A stretch of DNA of 15,195 bases from JAQVWU01 sp964628455 (GTDB lineage: Bacteria; Bacillota; Clostridia; Oscillospirales; CAG-272). A program made the translations under genes and the position numbers. Position 1 is the stretch's first letter. Every line of letters begins with the position of its first letter. A model generated the notes under the pieces. That model had not been told where the DNA came from. It ran no database searches and saw nothing but the letters and a program-made list of their open reading frames with translations. The stretch is from assembly GCA_964628455.1 (NCBI GenBank), contig CAZVPD010000095.1:1-15195 (forward strand), read 5' to 3'. Positions 1 through 6,796 of the stretch are shown piece after piece.

Positions 1-203
1 TGACTATTTAGGAAGATTAAAAAAGGGTATCCCCAAAATAATGGAACCAGAAAAAATTAACAAAATTCATTATTTAAATTTAAGTGAAATCAAAGAAGAT
101 AATTTGAGTGAATATCAAAAACTTCAACTTGCTCGACATCCTGATCGTCCTTATGCTATAGACTATGTAAGACTTCTTTTAAGAGATTATTATGAAATTC
201 ATG
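1..203 (+). pseudogene. AccA-like N-terminal fragment (acetyl-CoA carboxylase carboxyltransferase alpha), 5' part of a chimeric frame
   Basis: The frame is open from base 2 to the left edge. Residues 25-54 (counting from the ATG at 41) contain LQLARHPDRPYAIDYVR followed by DYYEIH. This matches the conserved N-terminal region of AccA, where ARHxxRPxxxDY is followed by E-x-HGDR. The similarity stops exactly where GDR should follow: after His54 (200-202) the sequence turns into GH20 sequence. Base composition changes at the same place, from 55 G/C in bases 1-200 to 59 G/C in bases 201-300 (hand counts). What is seen is a sharp in-frame junction near 203. I infer a misassembly or recombination scar, not a working carboxylase. 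AccA identity rests on motif memory. Confidence 0.7.
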
Positions 204-1603
204 TGAGCTCCGGCCGTGCGGTCATTCATTACCGCAGTTTTGCCGGAGCGAGAAACGCCGCCGCTTCCGTTTCGCAGCTGCTGAAAAAATCGGACAGCGG
301 TTATACACTGCCGGTCGCCGATATCGAAGACTTCCCCGATTCGCAAATGCGTTCTTTCATGATAGATCCGGCAAGAGGGATTATCCCCGTTCAGACAATC
401 AAAGAAATCCTGATCAGAATGGCCATGGTCAAATACAATTATCTGCACCTTCATCTTTCGGACGGCGCGGGTTATGCGATAAAATCCGATGTTCTTCCCA
501 ACCTCGGCGGTCCGTTCGGCAGGCAATATGCAAAAAGCGAGATACGGGAAATCGTATCCTTTGCGTCCTTCCTGGGTATCGAATGCATACCCGAAGCGGA
601 ATTCCCTGCTCATGCAACGCAGTTTATTCTTGATATCAAAGAACTCGGCTGTATAACGGAAAATGTAAAACAAAGTCCTTTTGTCATGTGCGCAGGCAAT
701 GAATTTACATATGAAGTGCTGGAGAAACTTTATTCCGAAATAGCCGGATTGTTTCCCGGTAAAATCATGCATGTCGGGACCGATGAAATTTCGGTGCTCG
801 ATTTAAAGGACGAATATACATGGCCGACCTGGCACGACTGTGTCCGCTGCCGCGAAATGTGCGAACGCGAGGGCATCGACCGAACGGATTACATCGAAAT
901 ATTTTATTATATGCTCCGAAGAGTATATAAAATCGTATCGGGTCTGGGGAAAAGAATGATGATGTGGAACGATAACATCGACATTTCAAAATCTCCCGAC
1001 CTGCCCCGTGATATTCTGATACACTTCTGGCGTGTTGCCGCCGAACACCGGGGTCCCGTCGAGGGGTGCAGCATGGAACGCTTTCTTGAAGAAGGATTCG
1101 AGGTGTTGAATTCATATTATCCGGAAACATATATAGAAGCTGAATTTTATAATAACAGCGATGACACCATCCGTGTATGGACTCCCTTTAAAACACCGGA
1201 ACATGACGAAAAATACGATCATCAGATTCTCGGCGGAGAACCATGCGCATGGGGTTCTTTTGAATCGACAGCGCATTTCAAGCGGACCCTTCCCGTTTCG
1301 ATCATTCTTTACGGAGACCGTTTGTGGAATCATAACGTAAATAGAGACAATGAATCCTTCGGAGTTGCCGCAACACGTCTTCTTTTCGGCACCGAATCTC
1401 CGGATAATTTCAACCTTTTTAAATATCTCGGCGGATATATGCTGCCGAGGATCAATGATGTTTTTTTATACAGAGAGAAGGTGTCTCCGGACATCCGGGA
1501 GGCTTATACAATACTTGAAAAACTGGAAAAACCTCATTTAATGACCGGCAGACTTGCAACGGAATACCTTAAATGCATAGATTGGCTGTCCGAAAAAAAA
1601 TAA
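41..1603 (+). CDS. GH20-type beta-N-acetylhexosaminidase with foreign N-terminus (chimeric ORF)
   Basis: Probable exo-beta-N-acetylhexosaminidase that removes terminal GlcNAc or GalNAc by substrate-assisted catalysis. Residues from about 55 on are GH20: the end of the non-catalytic GH20b domain (RSFAGARNAAASVSQLL, residues 65-81), IEDFPD at 95-100, then a TIM barrel with HLHLSDG (136-142), IPEAEFPAHA (183-192) and the catalytic Asp-Glu pair in HVGTDE (D248, E249). That motif is usually HxGGDE, so Thr replaces the second Gly. The aromatic subsite residues are probably W309 and W404 (GGEPCAW). There is no signal peptide, but the first 54 residues are AccA-like, so the true N-terminus is missing and the start at 41 is not trustworthy. 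The frame is open to the window edge. The next gene starts 60 nt downstream. Family is secure; substrate is not. Confidence 0.8.
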   Translation: MEPEKINKIHYLNLSEIKEDNLSEYQKLQLARHPDRPYAIDYVRLLLRDYYEIHVSSGRAVIHYRSFAGARNAAASVSQLLKKSDSGYTLPVADIEDFPDSQMRSFMIDPARGIIPVQTIKEILIRMAMVKYNYLHLHLSDGAGYAIKSDVLPNLGGPFGRQYAKSEIREIVSFASFLGIECIPEAEFPAHATQFILDIKELGCITENVKQSPFVMCAGNEFTYEVLEKLYSEIAGLFPGKIMHVGTDEISVLDLKDEYTWPTWHDCVRCREMCEREGIDRTDYIEIFYYMLRRVYKIVSGLGKRMMMWNDNIDISKSPDLPRDILIHFWRVAAEHRGPVEGCSMERFLEEGFEVLNSYYPETYIEAEFYNNSDDTIRVWTPFKTPEHDEKYDHQILGGEPCAWGSFESTAHFKRTLPVSIILYGDRLWNHNVNRDNESFGVAATRLLFGTESPDNFNLFKYLGGYMLPRINDVFLYREKVSPDIREAYTILEKLEKPHLMTGRLATEYLKCIDWLSEKK

Positions 1604-1663
1604 AAAACCGGTTATGATGAAATCTTTCCGCTACGAAAAATATACTACGGAGGAAATTATATT

Positions 1664-2578
1664 ATGATAAAAAACAAATTCAAAAAAAAAGGACTTCTTG
1701 ATATCGATATCGTAGAAACCACGCCTGTCGTATGGAAAGGAAGTCTGTGGCGCTGCGAATGGTACAGACCGGAACACTATTCCAATACGGAACATGTCTC
1801 ATGCGGACGCTTCATCAATATGGAAACGGGTGAAATCTCACCGGTTTTTGCCGAAGGACAGTGCTTTCACAGCGCCTTCACCGAAAACGGCATTCTCTAC
1901 GTTTACTCCGTCAACGGCTTCAGCACTGCCGCTGGTCATAACACCATTCATTTATACCGGTCCGATGATATGATAAACTGGGAAAAAACAACCGCTCTTG
2001 TCCAGCCGGAGAACTGGCAGTTCTTCAATAATTCGGTCTGCCGGTGCGGAGACAAATACTATATGGCGCTGGAGATCGGTCAGCCTGCCGAAATAGCGGG
2101 AATTCCTTTTACCGTTGTATATGCGGTGTCTGATAATTTGTTGCAATGGCAGATGCTGGACCCTTGCAAATACGTTTATACAAAGGAATTTTATTCGGCA
2201 TGTCCCGTGATCCGCTGGTCCGAAGGTTATTTTTATATCATATATCTTGAAAATCAGCCCGGTCTGAAATACAACTTTGCGCCCTTTATAATACGCACCC
2301 GGGATCTTGAGCATTACGAACGTTGTCCTCGTCCGATTTTTGAATATGGAGACGGAAGCGAGGACAAATACATACAAAATAAAAATCTTTTCACGGAAGA
2401 GCAGATCACATATATCAAAGAATCCGAGGATAATAATAACAGCGATGTCGATTTATGCGATTATAAAGGCAAAACCGTGATTCTGTACAGCTGGGGCAAC
2501 CAGCTCGGCCGGGAATTTCTTGCCGAAGCTGAATATGACGGCCCTTCATCCGAGTGGCTGGCTTCGTTCTTTAAATAA
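1664..2578 (+). CDS. five-bladed beta-propeller glycosidase-like protein (GH43/GH32-like fold)
   Basis: 304-residue protein with the repeating pattern of clan GH-F/J propellers. Blades carry motifs such as LYRSDDMINWE (residues ~98-108), VSDNLLQWQ and IIRTRDLEHYE, in which S/T-x-D-x-x-x-W/Y/F turns close each blade. Near the C-terminus NSDVDLCDYKGKTVILYSWG resembles the closing blade of these enzymes. I cannot place the three acidic catalytic residues of GH43 with confidence, so it may be a divergent or unclassified glycosidase or a carbohydrate-binding propeller. There is no signal peptide, which suggests cytoplasmic action on imported oligosaccharides. A strong GGAGG lies 8 nt before the ATG. 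Position between a hexosaminidase and a sulfatase supports a glycan-degradation role. Confidence 0.65.
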   Translation: MIKNKFKKKGLLDIDIVETTPVVWKGSLWRCEWYRPEHYSNTEHVSCGRFINMETGEISPVFAEGQCFHSAFTENGILYVYSVNGFSTAAGHNTIHLYRSDDMINWEKTTALVQPENWQFFNNSVCRCGDKYYMALEIGQPAEIAGIPFTVVYAVSDNLLQWQMLDPCKYVYTKEFYSACPVIRWSEGYFYIIYLENQPGLKYNFAPFIIRTRDLEHYERCPRPIFEYGDGSEDKYIQNKNLFTEEQITYIKESEDNNNSDVDLCDYKGKTVILYSWGNQLGREFLAEAEYDGPSSEWLASFFK

Positions 2579-2616
2579 AGCATGCGGTTTTGCGGAAAGA
2601 CAGAGGATCCTCTTTT

Positions 2617-3951
2617 ATGAACATCATCAGTCATCCGGGAAAGCCGAATATGATCTGGATTTTCGGTGATCAGCACCGTTCTCAGGCACTCAGCTGCAAC
2701 GGAGACCCGAATGTAAATACACCGAATATCGACAATCTGGCGGATACAGGCGTGAACTTTACAAACGCAGTTTCCGGTTCTCCCCTCTGCTGCCCTTACA
2801 GGGGTTCCCTTCTGACAGGTATGTATCCCCATCAATGTGTTCCCGGACATGAATACCGTCTTCCTCCGGACCGGCTTACCATAGCAAATGTATTTAATGA
2901 CGCCGGTTATGATACGGCTTATTTCGGGAAATGGCATTTGGACGGATTTAATGAAAGAGAAGGAAGAGCCGCGCTGCATATCGTTCCACCGGAAAGAAGG
3001 GGCGGATTTAAAAAATGGACGGGTTACGAAAACAACAACAGCCAGTGGGACTGTATGGTTCACGGAGGAGAAGGAGAAAACGCCTTTCAATTCAGGCTTC
3101 CCGGATATGAAACCGACGAGCTGACAAATTTGTTTATAAATTATTTGAATGAAAAAGGAAAAAACCGCGAAAAACCTTTTTTTGCCGTTTTATCGGTACA
3201 GCCTCCGCATGATCCGTATATCGCACCGGGCGAATTCAGAAAAACACACAACGGGGAGCACATAGAATTAAGGCCTAACGTTCCCCCCGTATCCCATATC
3301 GTAACCAGAGCAAGAAAAGAACTTGCGGGATATTACGCTATGATCGAAAACCTGGATTATAATATCGGCAGGATACAAAAATCTCTGTATGACAATAACC
3401 TCGCTTTTGAGACGCATATACTTTTTTTCAGCGATCACGGAGACATGCACGGCTCTCACGGACAATTCAGAAAGACAAGCCCTTATGAGGAAGCAATAAG
3501 AGTTCCGTTTATCATAAGCGGTGAGCATGCTTTTTATGACGGCAGAAAAACCGGTGTCTGCACGGCTCCGGTCAATCATATCGATATTGCTCCGACCGCA
3601 TTGAAATTATGCGGAATCGACGTTCCCGAATGGATGAAGGGAACGGATTATTCGCATTACAGATTCGGAAACAGGAATGGAGATGAACCCGATTCTGCTT
3701 ATATACAATCTGTAATACCCACAGGGCACGGAGACAGCGTAGACAAACCCTGGCGCGGCGTCGTAACGAGAGACGGATGGAAATATGTATGCTTTGAATC
3801 TGTCGCATGGCTTATGTTTGACTTGAACAGGGATCCGTATGAACTCGTCAATGTTGCTCATAATCCCGCATATGCCGGAAAGAGAAAATCATTGAATGAC
3901 AGACTGAAAAAATGGATTGAGGACACGGGAGATAAGTTCGCGTTGCCGTGA
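2617..3951 (+). CDS. Cys-type sulfatase (alkaline phosphatase superfamily)
   Basis: Removes sulfate esters, most likely from a sulfated sugar given the neighbouring hexosaminidase. The signature C-x-P-x-R-x4-T-G appears as CCPYRGSLLTG. Its first Cys (residue 58 from the chosen start) would be converted to formylglycine. The N-terminal metal-binding segment is MIWIFGDQHR, where D and Q take the place of the common DDQ. The second metal site is FFSDHGDMHGSHG, followed by KTSPYEEAIRVPF, a typical sulfatase block. Length (444 aa) fits the S1 family. Start choice: ATG at 2617 has GAGG about 10 nt upstream; a longer TTG start at 2590 overlaps the gap with no added homology. No signal peptide, so probably cytoplasmic. 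The required radical-SAM maturase (anSME) is not in the window. Starts 38 nt after the propeller gene, same operon. Confidence 0.88.
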   Translation: MNIISHPGKPNMIWIFGDQHRSQALSCNGDPNVNTPNIDNLADTGVNFTNAVSGSPLCCPYRGSLLTGMYPHQCVPGHEYRLPPDRLTIANVFNDAGYDTAYFGKWHLDGFNEREGRAALHIVPPERRGGFKKWTGYENNNSQWDCMVHGGEGENAFQFRLPGYETDELTNLFINYLNEKGKNREKPFFAVLSVQPPHDPYIAPGEFRKTHNGEHIELRPNVPPVSHIVTRARKELAGYYAMIENLDYNIGRIQKSLYDNNLAFETHILFFSDHGDMHGSHGQFRKTSPYEEAIRVPFIISGEHAFYDGRKTGVCTAPVNHIDIAPTALKLCGIDVPEWMKGTDYSHYRFGNRNGDEPDSAYIQSVIPTGHGDSVDKPWRGVVTRDGWKYVCFESVAWLMFDLNRDPYELVNVAHNPAYAGKRKSLNDRLKKWIEDTGDKFALP

Positions 3952-3992
3952 TCTCCATAATAGCTGACCGGCAGTGATAAATAAATCAAAAA

Positions 3993-4033
3993 ACGCAGGA
4001 CACGGAGAAAATCCCGATGCCCTGTGTTTTTTT
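3993..4033. terminator. bidirectional rho-independent terminator between convergent genes
   Basis: Stem ACGCAGG (3993-3999) with CCTGTGT (4021-4027), one G-T wobble. A T-run follows on the plus strand to 4033. On the minus strand the same stem is followed by six T (3987-3992 read in reverse). It ends the sulfatase operon and the minus-strand small-protein operon. Confidence 0.75.
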
Positions 4034-4045
4034 GTTGAAATATAC

Positions 4046-4327
4046 CTAACGCCGTTCAACAAACCATCTTCCCGTATTGGAACCGCCGCAGACAGAATTA
4101 TGCTCGAAGAACAAAAAACTTTCTTTACCGTGAATGCGTACGGTGTATCTGTCGCCCTGTCCTCCCGCTTTCATAGCTGCCGCCGGACGGACATCGAGAA
4201 TACGGTCGATATCGAATTTTTCGCCGTCTTCCCATACGAGCCTTATCGGCTTCATATTTCCGGTTTTATCGTATTCGACAAGTACAGCGACATATACTTT
4301 TGCGGATCTTGCTGTCTGTTCAGTCAA
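4046..4327 (-). CDS. uncharacterised small protein of a Y-family polymerase / ImmA module
   Basis: 93-residue protein, no function assigned. It is rich in motifs that look conserved: KPIRLVWEDGEKFDIDRILDV, then RPAAAMKAGGQGDRYTVRI, then FLFFE and a C-terminal GRWFVE. The alternating beta-strand pattern suggests a compact all-beta domain. There is no membrane segment, zinc motif or signal peptide. No ATG precedes the domain. A TTG at 4327 has AAGGAG (4337-4342) exactly 9 nt upstream, whereas the TTG at 4333 would leave only 3 nt, so 4327 is preferred. Last gene of a minus-strand operon after XRE and ImmA; it begins 20 nt after the ImmA stop. From memory, similar small proteins occur next to Y-family polymerases in Firmicutes, but I cannot verify this here. 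A role as polymerase partner or regulator is inference. Confidence 0.75.
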   Translation of the reverse strand: MTEQTARSAKVYVAVLVEYDKTGNMKPIRLVWEDGEKFDIDRILDVRPAAAMKAGGQGDRYTVRIHGKESFLFFEHNSVCGGSNTGRWFVERR

Positions 4328-4336
4328 AATCAATCT

Positions 4337-4342
4337 CTCCTT
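4337..4342 (-). promoter_or_regulatory. ribosome binding site AAGGAG that decides a TTG start
   Basis: AAGGAG on the minus strand lies in the 20-nt gap between the ImmA stop and the small-protein start. Spacing is 9 nt to the TTG at 4327 and 3 nt to the TTG at 4333, which favours 4327. Confidence 0.7.
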
Positions 4343-4347
4343 CCCGG

Positions 4348-4860
4348 TTATTTTAAAAAGTCGCTTCTGTAGTCTGCACGCCTGATATGATGTCCTTCAC
4401 GCAGCAGCTGATTTATCTTGACGGAAACCAGATTTATATCACTGTCCATTATTTGTGCGATCTGTTCGGTGTCAAATCCGCTTTTGATCAATTCGAGAAT
4501 TTCACCGTCCGGAAGAGATATCACGGCTGCCGCAACATTTGCTTCGAATTCTCTGCGGTTCTTCATATTGTATAATTCGAATTCCGCGATCCCCCCTCCT
4601 TTGATCTCATCTCTGTGGAGCAGATCGTGGCCTATTTCGTGTGTGCAGACGATGCGTTTCATTTTTTCCGGAAGATGATTGTTGATAAAAATAAAACGCT
4701 CTCCGAGAGTTATCCTGTAAAAACCCTTAAGTCCTTTCGGATTGAAATAGTCGACAAAGAGTGTGTTTATACCGAGTATGGCTGCTATTTTATAAGGGTC
4801 TCGGGTTCCGCACCGCTTTACAAGGGCATTGCTCTTCCCGACAATATATTCTGTTGACAT
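4348..4860 (-). CDS. ImmA/IrrE-family zinc metallopeptidase
   Basis: 170 residues. Members of this family cleave a cognate XRE repressor after a stress signal (ImmA on ImmR in ICEBs1, IrrE on DdrO in Deinococcus). The HExxH zinc site is HEIGHDLLH with H74, E75 and H78; the third ligand is expected in the EFEANVAA segment (E104 or E106). The usual LLMP block after it reads VISLPDGEIL here. A C-terminal helical tail (residues ~115-170) contains a possible helix-turn-helix-like stretch, TEQIAQIMDSDINLVSVKINQLL. GGAGAA sits 6-11 nt before the ATG. It is the second gene of the XRE-ImmA-small protein operon, 60 nt after the XRE stop. Its natural target is inferred to be the adjacent XRE protein. 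Confidence 0.9.
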   Translation of the reverse strand: MSTEYIVGKSNALVKRCGTRDPYKIAAILGINTLFVDYFNPKGLKGFYRITLGERFIFINNHLPEKMKRIVCTHEIGHDLLHRDEIKGGGIAEFELYNMKNRREFEANVAAAVISLPDGEILELIKSGFDTEQIAQIMDSDINLVSVKINQLLREGHHIRRADYRSDFLK

Positions 4861-4920
4861 TCATTTCTCCGAATTTCTGCTGTTTTATGTATATATGGCC
4901 GATTCTGTCATAACGAATTT

Positions 4921-5361
4921 TTATACCTTAATATCAGGATCATCCGGTTCATCCGAATTGTTCAGATATTTTTTGGGCATGTGTTTTTTTGCTTTTTCTT
5001 TGGCTATCCAATAAGATTCCTGAATCGCATGCATAATACCGTCCAGGTCATCATCCGAAAGATCGCCTCCGGCAAAAAGATTGGAAATATCGTCAACAAG
5101 CCTTTCAGCCTGCTTTCTCCCTTTACGGCCGTATTTTTCTTCTCCGGCAAGAATAAATTCCTCGTCCTCAGTCAGCAGATAATTTACTTCAACACCGAAA
5201 ATATCGGCGAGCTTTTTATAAACTTCTCTTTGTTTCGGATAAGAAGCACCTGTCTCGTAGTTTATGATGGTTCTTTTGGCAAGTGATGACAGATGAGCGA
5301 GTTCAATTTGCGTTATTTTTTTTTGAATTCTGAGTGTCCTGACTTTTTCACCGAATTTCAT
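4921..5361 (-). CDS. XRE-family HTH repressor (ImmR/DdrO-like)
   Basis: 146-residue DNA-binding regulator. The HTH_3 domain spans about residues 2-62: GEKVRTLRIQKKITQIELA, then LAKRTIINYETGASYPK, then LADIFGVEVNYLL. The remainder is acidic (SDDDLDG, NSDEPDDPDIKV) with a charged helix, a likely dimerisation or protease-target region. Start choice: ATG at 5361 begins MKFGEKVRTLR and has a GGGGGA just upstream. The longer ATG at 5382 falls inside a palindrome and adds seven non-conserved residues. It is first in the minus-strand operon with ImmA and divergent from the Y-polymerase. A perfect 10-bp inverted repeat sits directly before its RBS, suggesting autoregulation. I infer it represses both the polymerase and its own operon. 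Confidence 0.88.
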   Translation of the reverse strand: MKFGEKVRTLRIQKKITQIELAHLSSLAKRTIINYETGASYPKQREVYKKLADIFGVEVNYLLTEDEEFILAGEEKYGRKGRKQAERLVDDISNLFAGGDLSDDDLDGIMHAIQESYWIAKEKAKKHMPKKYLNNSDEPDDPDIKV

Positions 5362-5372
5362 ATTTCCCCCAT

Positions 5373-5397
5373 CATGATGCATTTATAATGCATCATG
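5373..5397. promoter_or_regulatory. perfect inverted repeat, probable XRE operator (O1)
   Basis: Arms CATGATGCAT (5373-5382) and ATGCATCATG (5388-5397) are perfectly complementary around a 5-bp TTATA spacer. It lies immediately upstream of the XRE RBS and start. The size and symmetry suit an HTH dimer. Operator function is inferred. Confidence 0.6.
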
Positions 5398-5411
5398 TTT
5401 GATTATTTCTA

Positions 5412-5440
5412 TTGACAAGTGCATATTTTTTGCATATACT
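5412..5440 (+). promoter_or_regulatory. sigma-A promoter of the Y-family polymerase gene
   Basis: TTGACA (5412-5417), a 17-bp spacer, and TATACT (5435-5440) form a near-consensus promoter 90 nt upstream of the polymerase ATG. Two direct TGCATAT copies (5420-5426 and 5431-5437) lie one helical turn apart across the spacer. The -10 box is part of a 13-bp palindrome (TATACT, A, AGTATA; 5435-5447), so the same hexamer reads on both strands. No LexA-like box was seen. Confidence 0.75.
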
Positions 5441-5444
5441 AAGT

Positions 5445-5467
5445 ATAGTGTAATTGCTTTACACTAT
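5445..5467. promoter_or_regulatory. perfect inverted repeat over the transcription start, probable operator (O2)
   Basis: Arms ATAGTGTAA (5445-5453) and TTACACTAT (5459-5467) flank a 5-bp spacer TTGCT. It begins 5 bp after the -10 box, so a bound dimer would block the start site. Its sequence differs from the repeat at 5373-5397, so the two may be read by different proteins or by different modes. Function inferred. Confidence 0.55.
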
Positions 5468-5530
5468 TATTGTAATTATATTGCACCGTTTTGTCAAGTG
5501 TTTTAAATTTAAAAAAGAAGGAATTTTTAT

Positions 5531-6796
5531 ATGCCGGACAGAGCGATTCTGCATTGTGATATGAATAACTTTTATGCCGGCGTGGAATGCCTGCATAATC
5601 CCGAACTTCGGGGAAAACCGGTTGCGGTATGCGGTTCTGTTGAAAAACGAAGAGGTATTGTTTTAGCCAAAAATTATCCCGCAAAAGCATTCGGGATTAA
5701 AACAGGCGAAGCTGTATGGGAAGCCCGGCAGAAGTGCGCAAATCTGGTCATACAGCCTCCTCATTATGACTTATATATGAAATATTCAAAACTGGCAAGA
5801 TCGATATACAGCCGTTATACCGATAGGATAGAATCTATGGGAGCCGATGAATGCTGGCTCGATATAACAGGAAGCCTTTCGTATTTTAAAAAAACACCTT
5901 TTGAAATCGCATTTGAAATTAAAGAAAAAATAAAATCCGAACTGGGCCTGACCGTATCGGTAGGTGTTTCTTTTAATAAAATATTCGCAAAACTCGGTTC
6001 GGATATGAAAAAACCCGACGCCGTTACGGTTATAGAACGTAATGATTTCCGCGATACCGTATGGATGCTTCCCGCTTCGGATATGCTCGGGGTAGGATAT
6101 TCCACCAAAAAGAAATTATCCGAAATGGCTGTTAAAACAATCGGAGATCTGGCAAATCTGCCATCCGACTTCCTTGTAAATAAATTCGGTATAACGGGCA
6201 GTATGCTTTGGAATTTCGCAAACGGACTTGACAGTTCTCCGGTAACCGACAGCGGATTCTCGATTCCGGTTAAATCTGTCGGACACGGTTCAAACGCACT
6301 GACCGACCTCACAGACAGCGGTGAAGTGTGGCCGTTTATGCTTTCACTGACGCAGGATATCGGACACAGGCTGCGCGTATGCGAAAAATTCGCGGCGGGT
6401 GTTGCCGTATATGTCCGGGACACGAAACTTTTCGGACATGAGTATCAAAAAAAATTCACCATACCCACGCAAAGCCCGTTTGTTCTCGCATCGGAAGCAT
6501 TTATGCTGTTTGAAAGAAAACACACATGGGTTCATCCTCTCCGGTCGGTGGCAGTGAGAGCTGTCTATCTTGTTGACGACAGAATATCCTGCCAATTATC
6601 TTTATTTGAAGACAACGAAAGAACCGAAAGACTGGAGGTATTGGATACGGCCGTTGAATATCTGAGAAGAAGGTTCGGCAGAGAAATCCTGAAACCCGCG
6701 GTATTATACAATGATAATAAACTGCCGGATGAAAGCGAAGTTGAAATGGTCATGCCAAGCACCGGCTTTGCCTATAATACTCCGTCAAATATTTAA
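5531..6796 (+). CDS. Y-family translesion DNA polymerase (DinB/UmuC-like)
   Basis: 421-residue error-prone polymerase for lesion bypass. The palm has the metal-binding HCDMNNFYAGVE (D10, with likely steric gate Y15) and MGADECWLD (D106, E107). The fingers/palm motif SVGVSFNKIFAKLGSDMKKPD runs from 143 to 163. The thumb HhH region GVGYSTKKKLSEMAVKTIGDLA is followed by a little-finger domain (~245-345). A C-terminal QLSLF (355-359) is a classical beta-clamp binding motif. A poorly conserved tail follows. AGAAGGA lies about 10 nt before the ATG. It is closer to the Firmicutes UmuC/ImuB-like group than to canonical DinB in its little finger, but I cannot settle the subgroup. Divergent from XRE-ImmA, which is the likely control circuit. 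Confidence 0.93.
   Translation: MPDRAILHCDMNNFYAGVECLHNPELRGKPVAVCGSVEKRRGIVLAKNYPAKAFGIKTGEAVWEARQKCANLVIQPPHYDLYMKYSKLARSIYSRYTDRIESMGADECWLDITGSLSYFKKTPFEIAFEIKEKIKSELGLTVSVGVSFNKIFAKLGSDMKKPDAVTVIERNDFRDTVWMLPASDMLGVGYSTKKKLSEMAVKTIGDLANLPSDFLVNKFGITGSMLWNFANGLDSSPVTDSGFSIPVKSVGHGSNALTDLTDSGEVWPFMLSLTQDIGHRLRVCEKFAAGVAVYVRDTKLFGHEYQKKFTIPTQSPFVLASEAFMLFERKHTWVHPLRSVAVRAVYLVDDRISCQLSLFEDNERTERLEVLDTAVEYLRRRFGREILKPAVLYNDNKLPDESEVEMVMPSTGFAYNTPSNI

Noticed and set aside
179..772. Long minus-strand open frame opposite the GH20 gene
   Set aside because: It is the antisense shadow of a well-supported gene, has no RBS and encodes low-complexity sequence with no recognisable motif.
2461..3090. 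Minus-strand frame of 209 codons overlapping the propeller and sulfatase genes
   Set aside because: It overlaps two genes with clear family motifs and shows no domain or RBS of its own.
3974..4372. Plus-strand frames opposite the small protein and ImmA genes
   Set aside because: They begin inside the bidirectional terminator or lack an RBS. The minus-strand proteins have clear motifs and well placed start signals.
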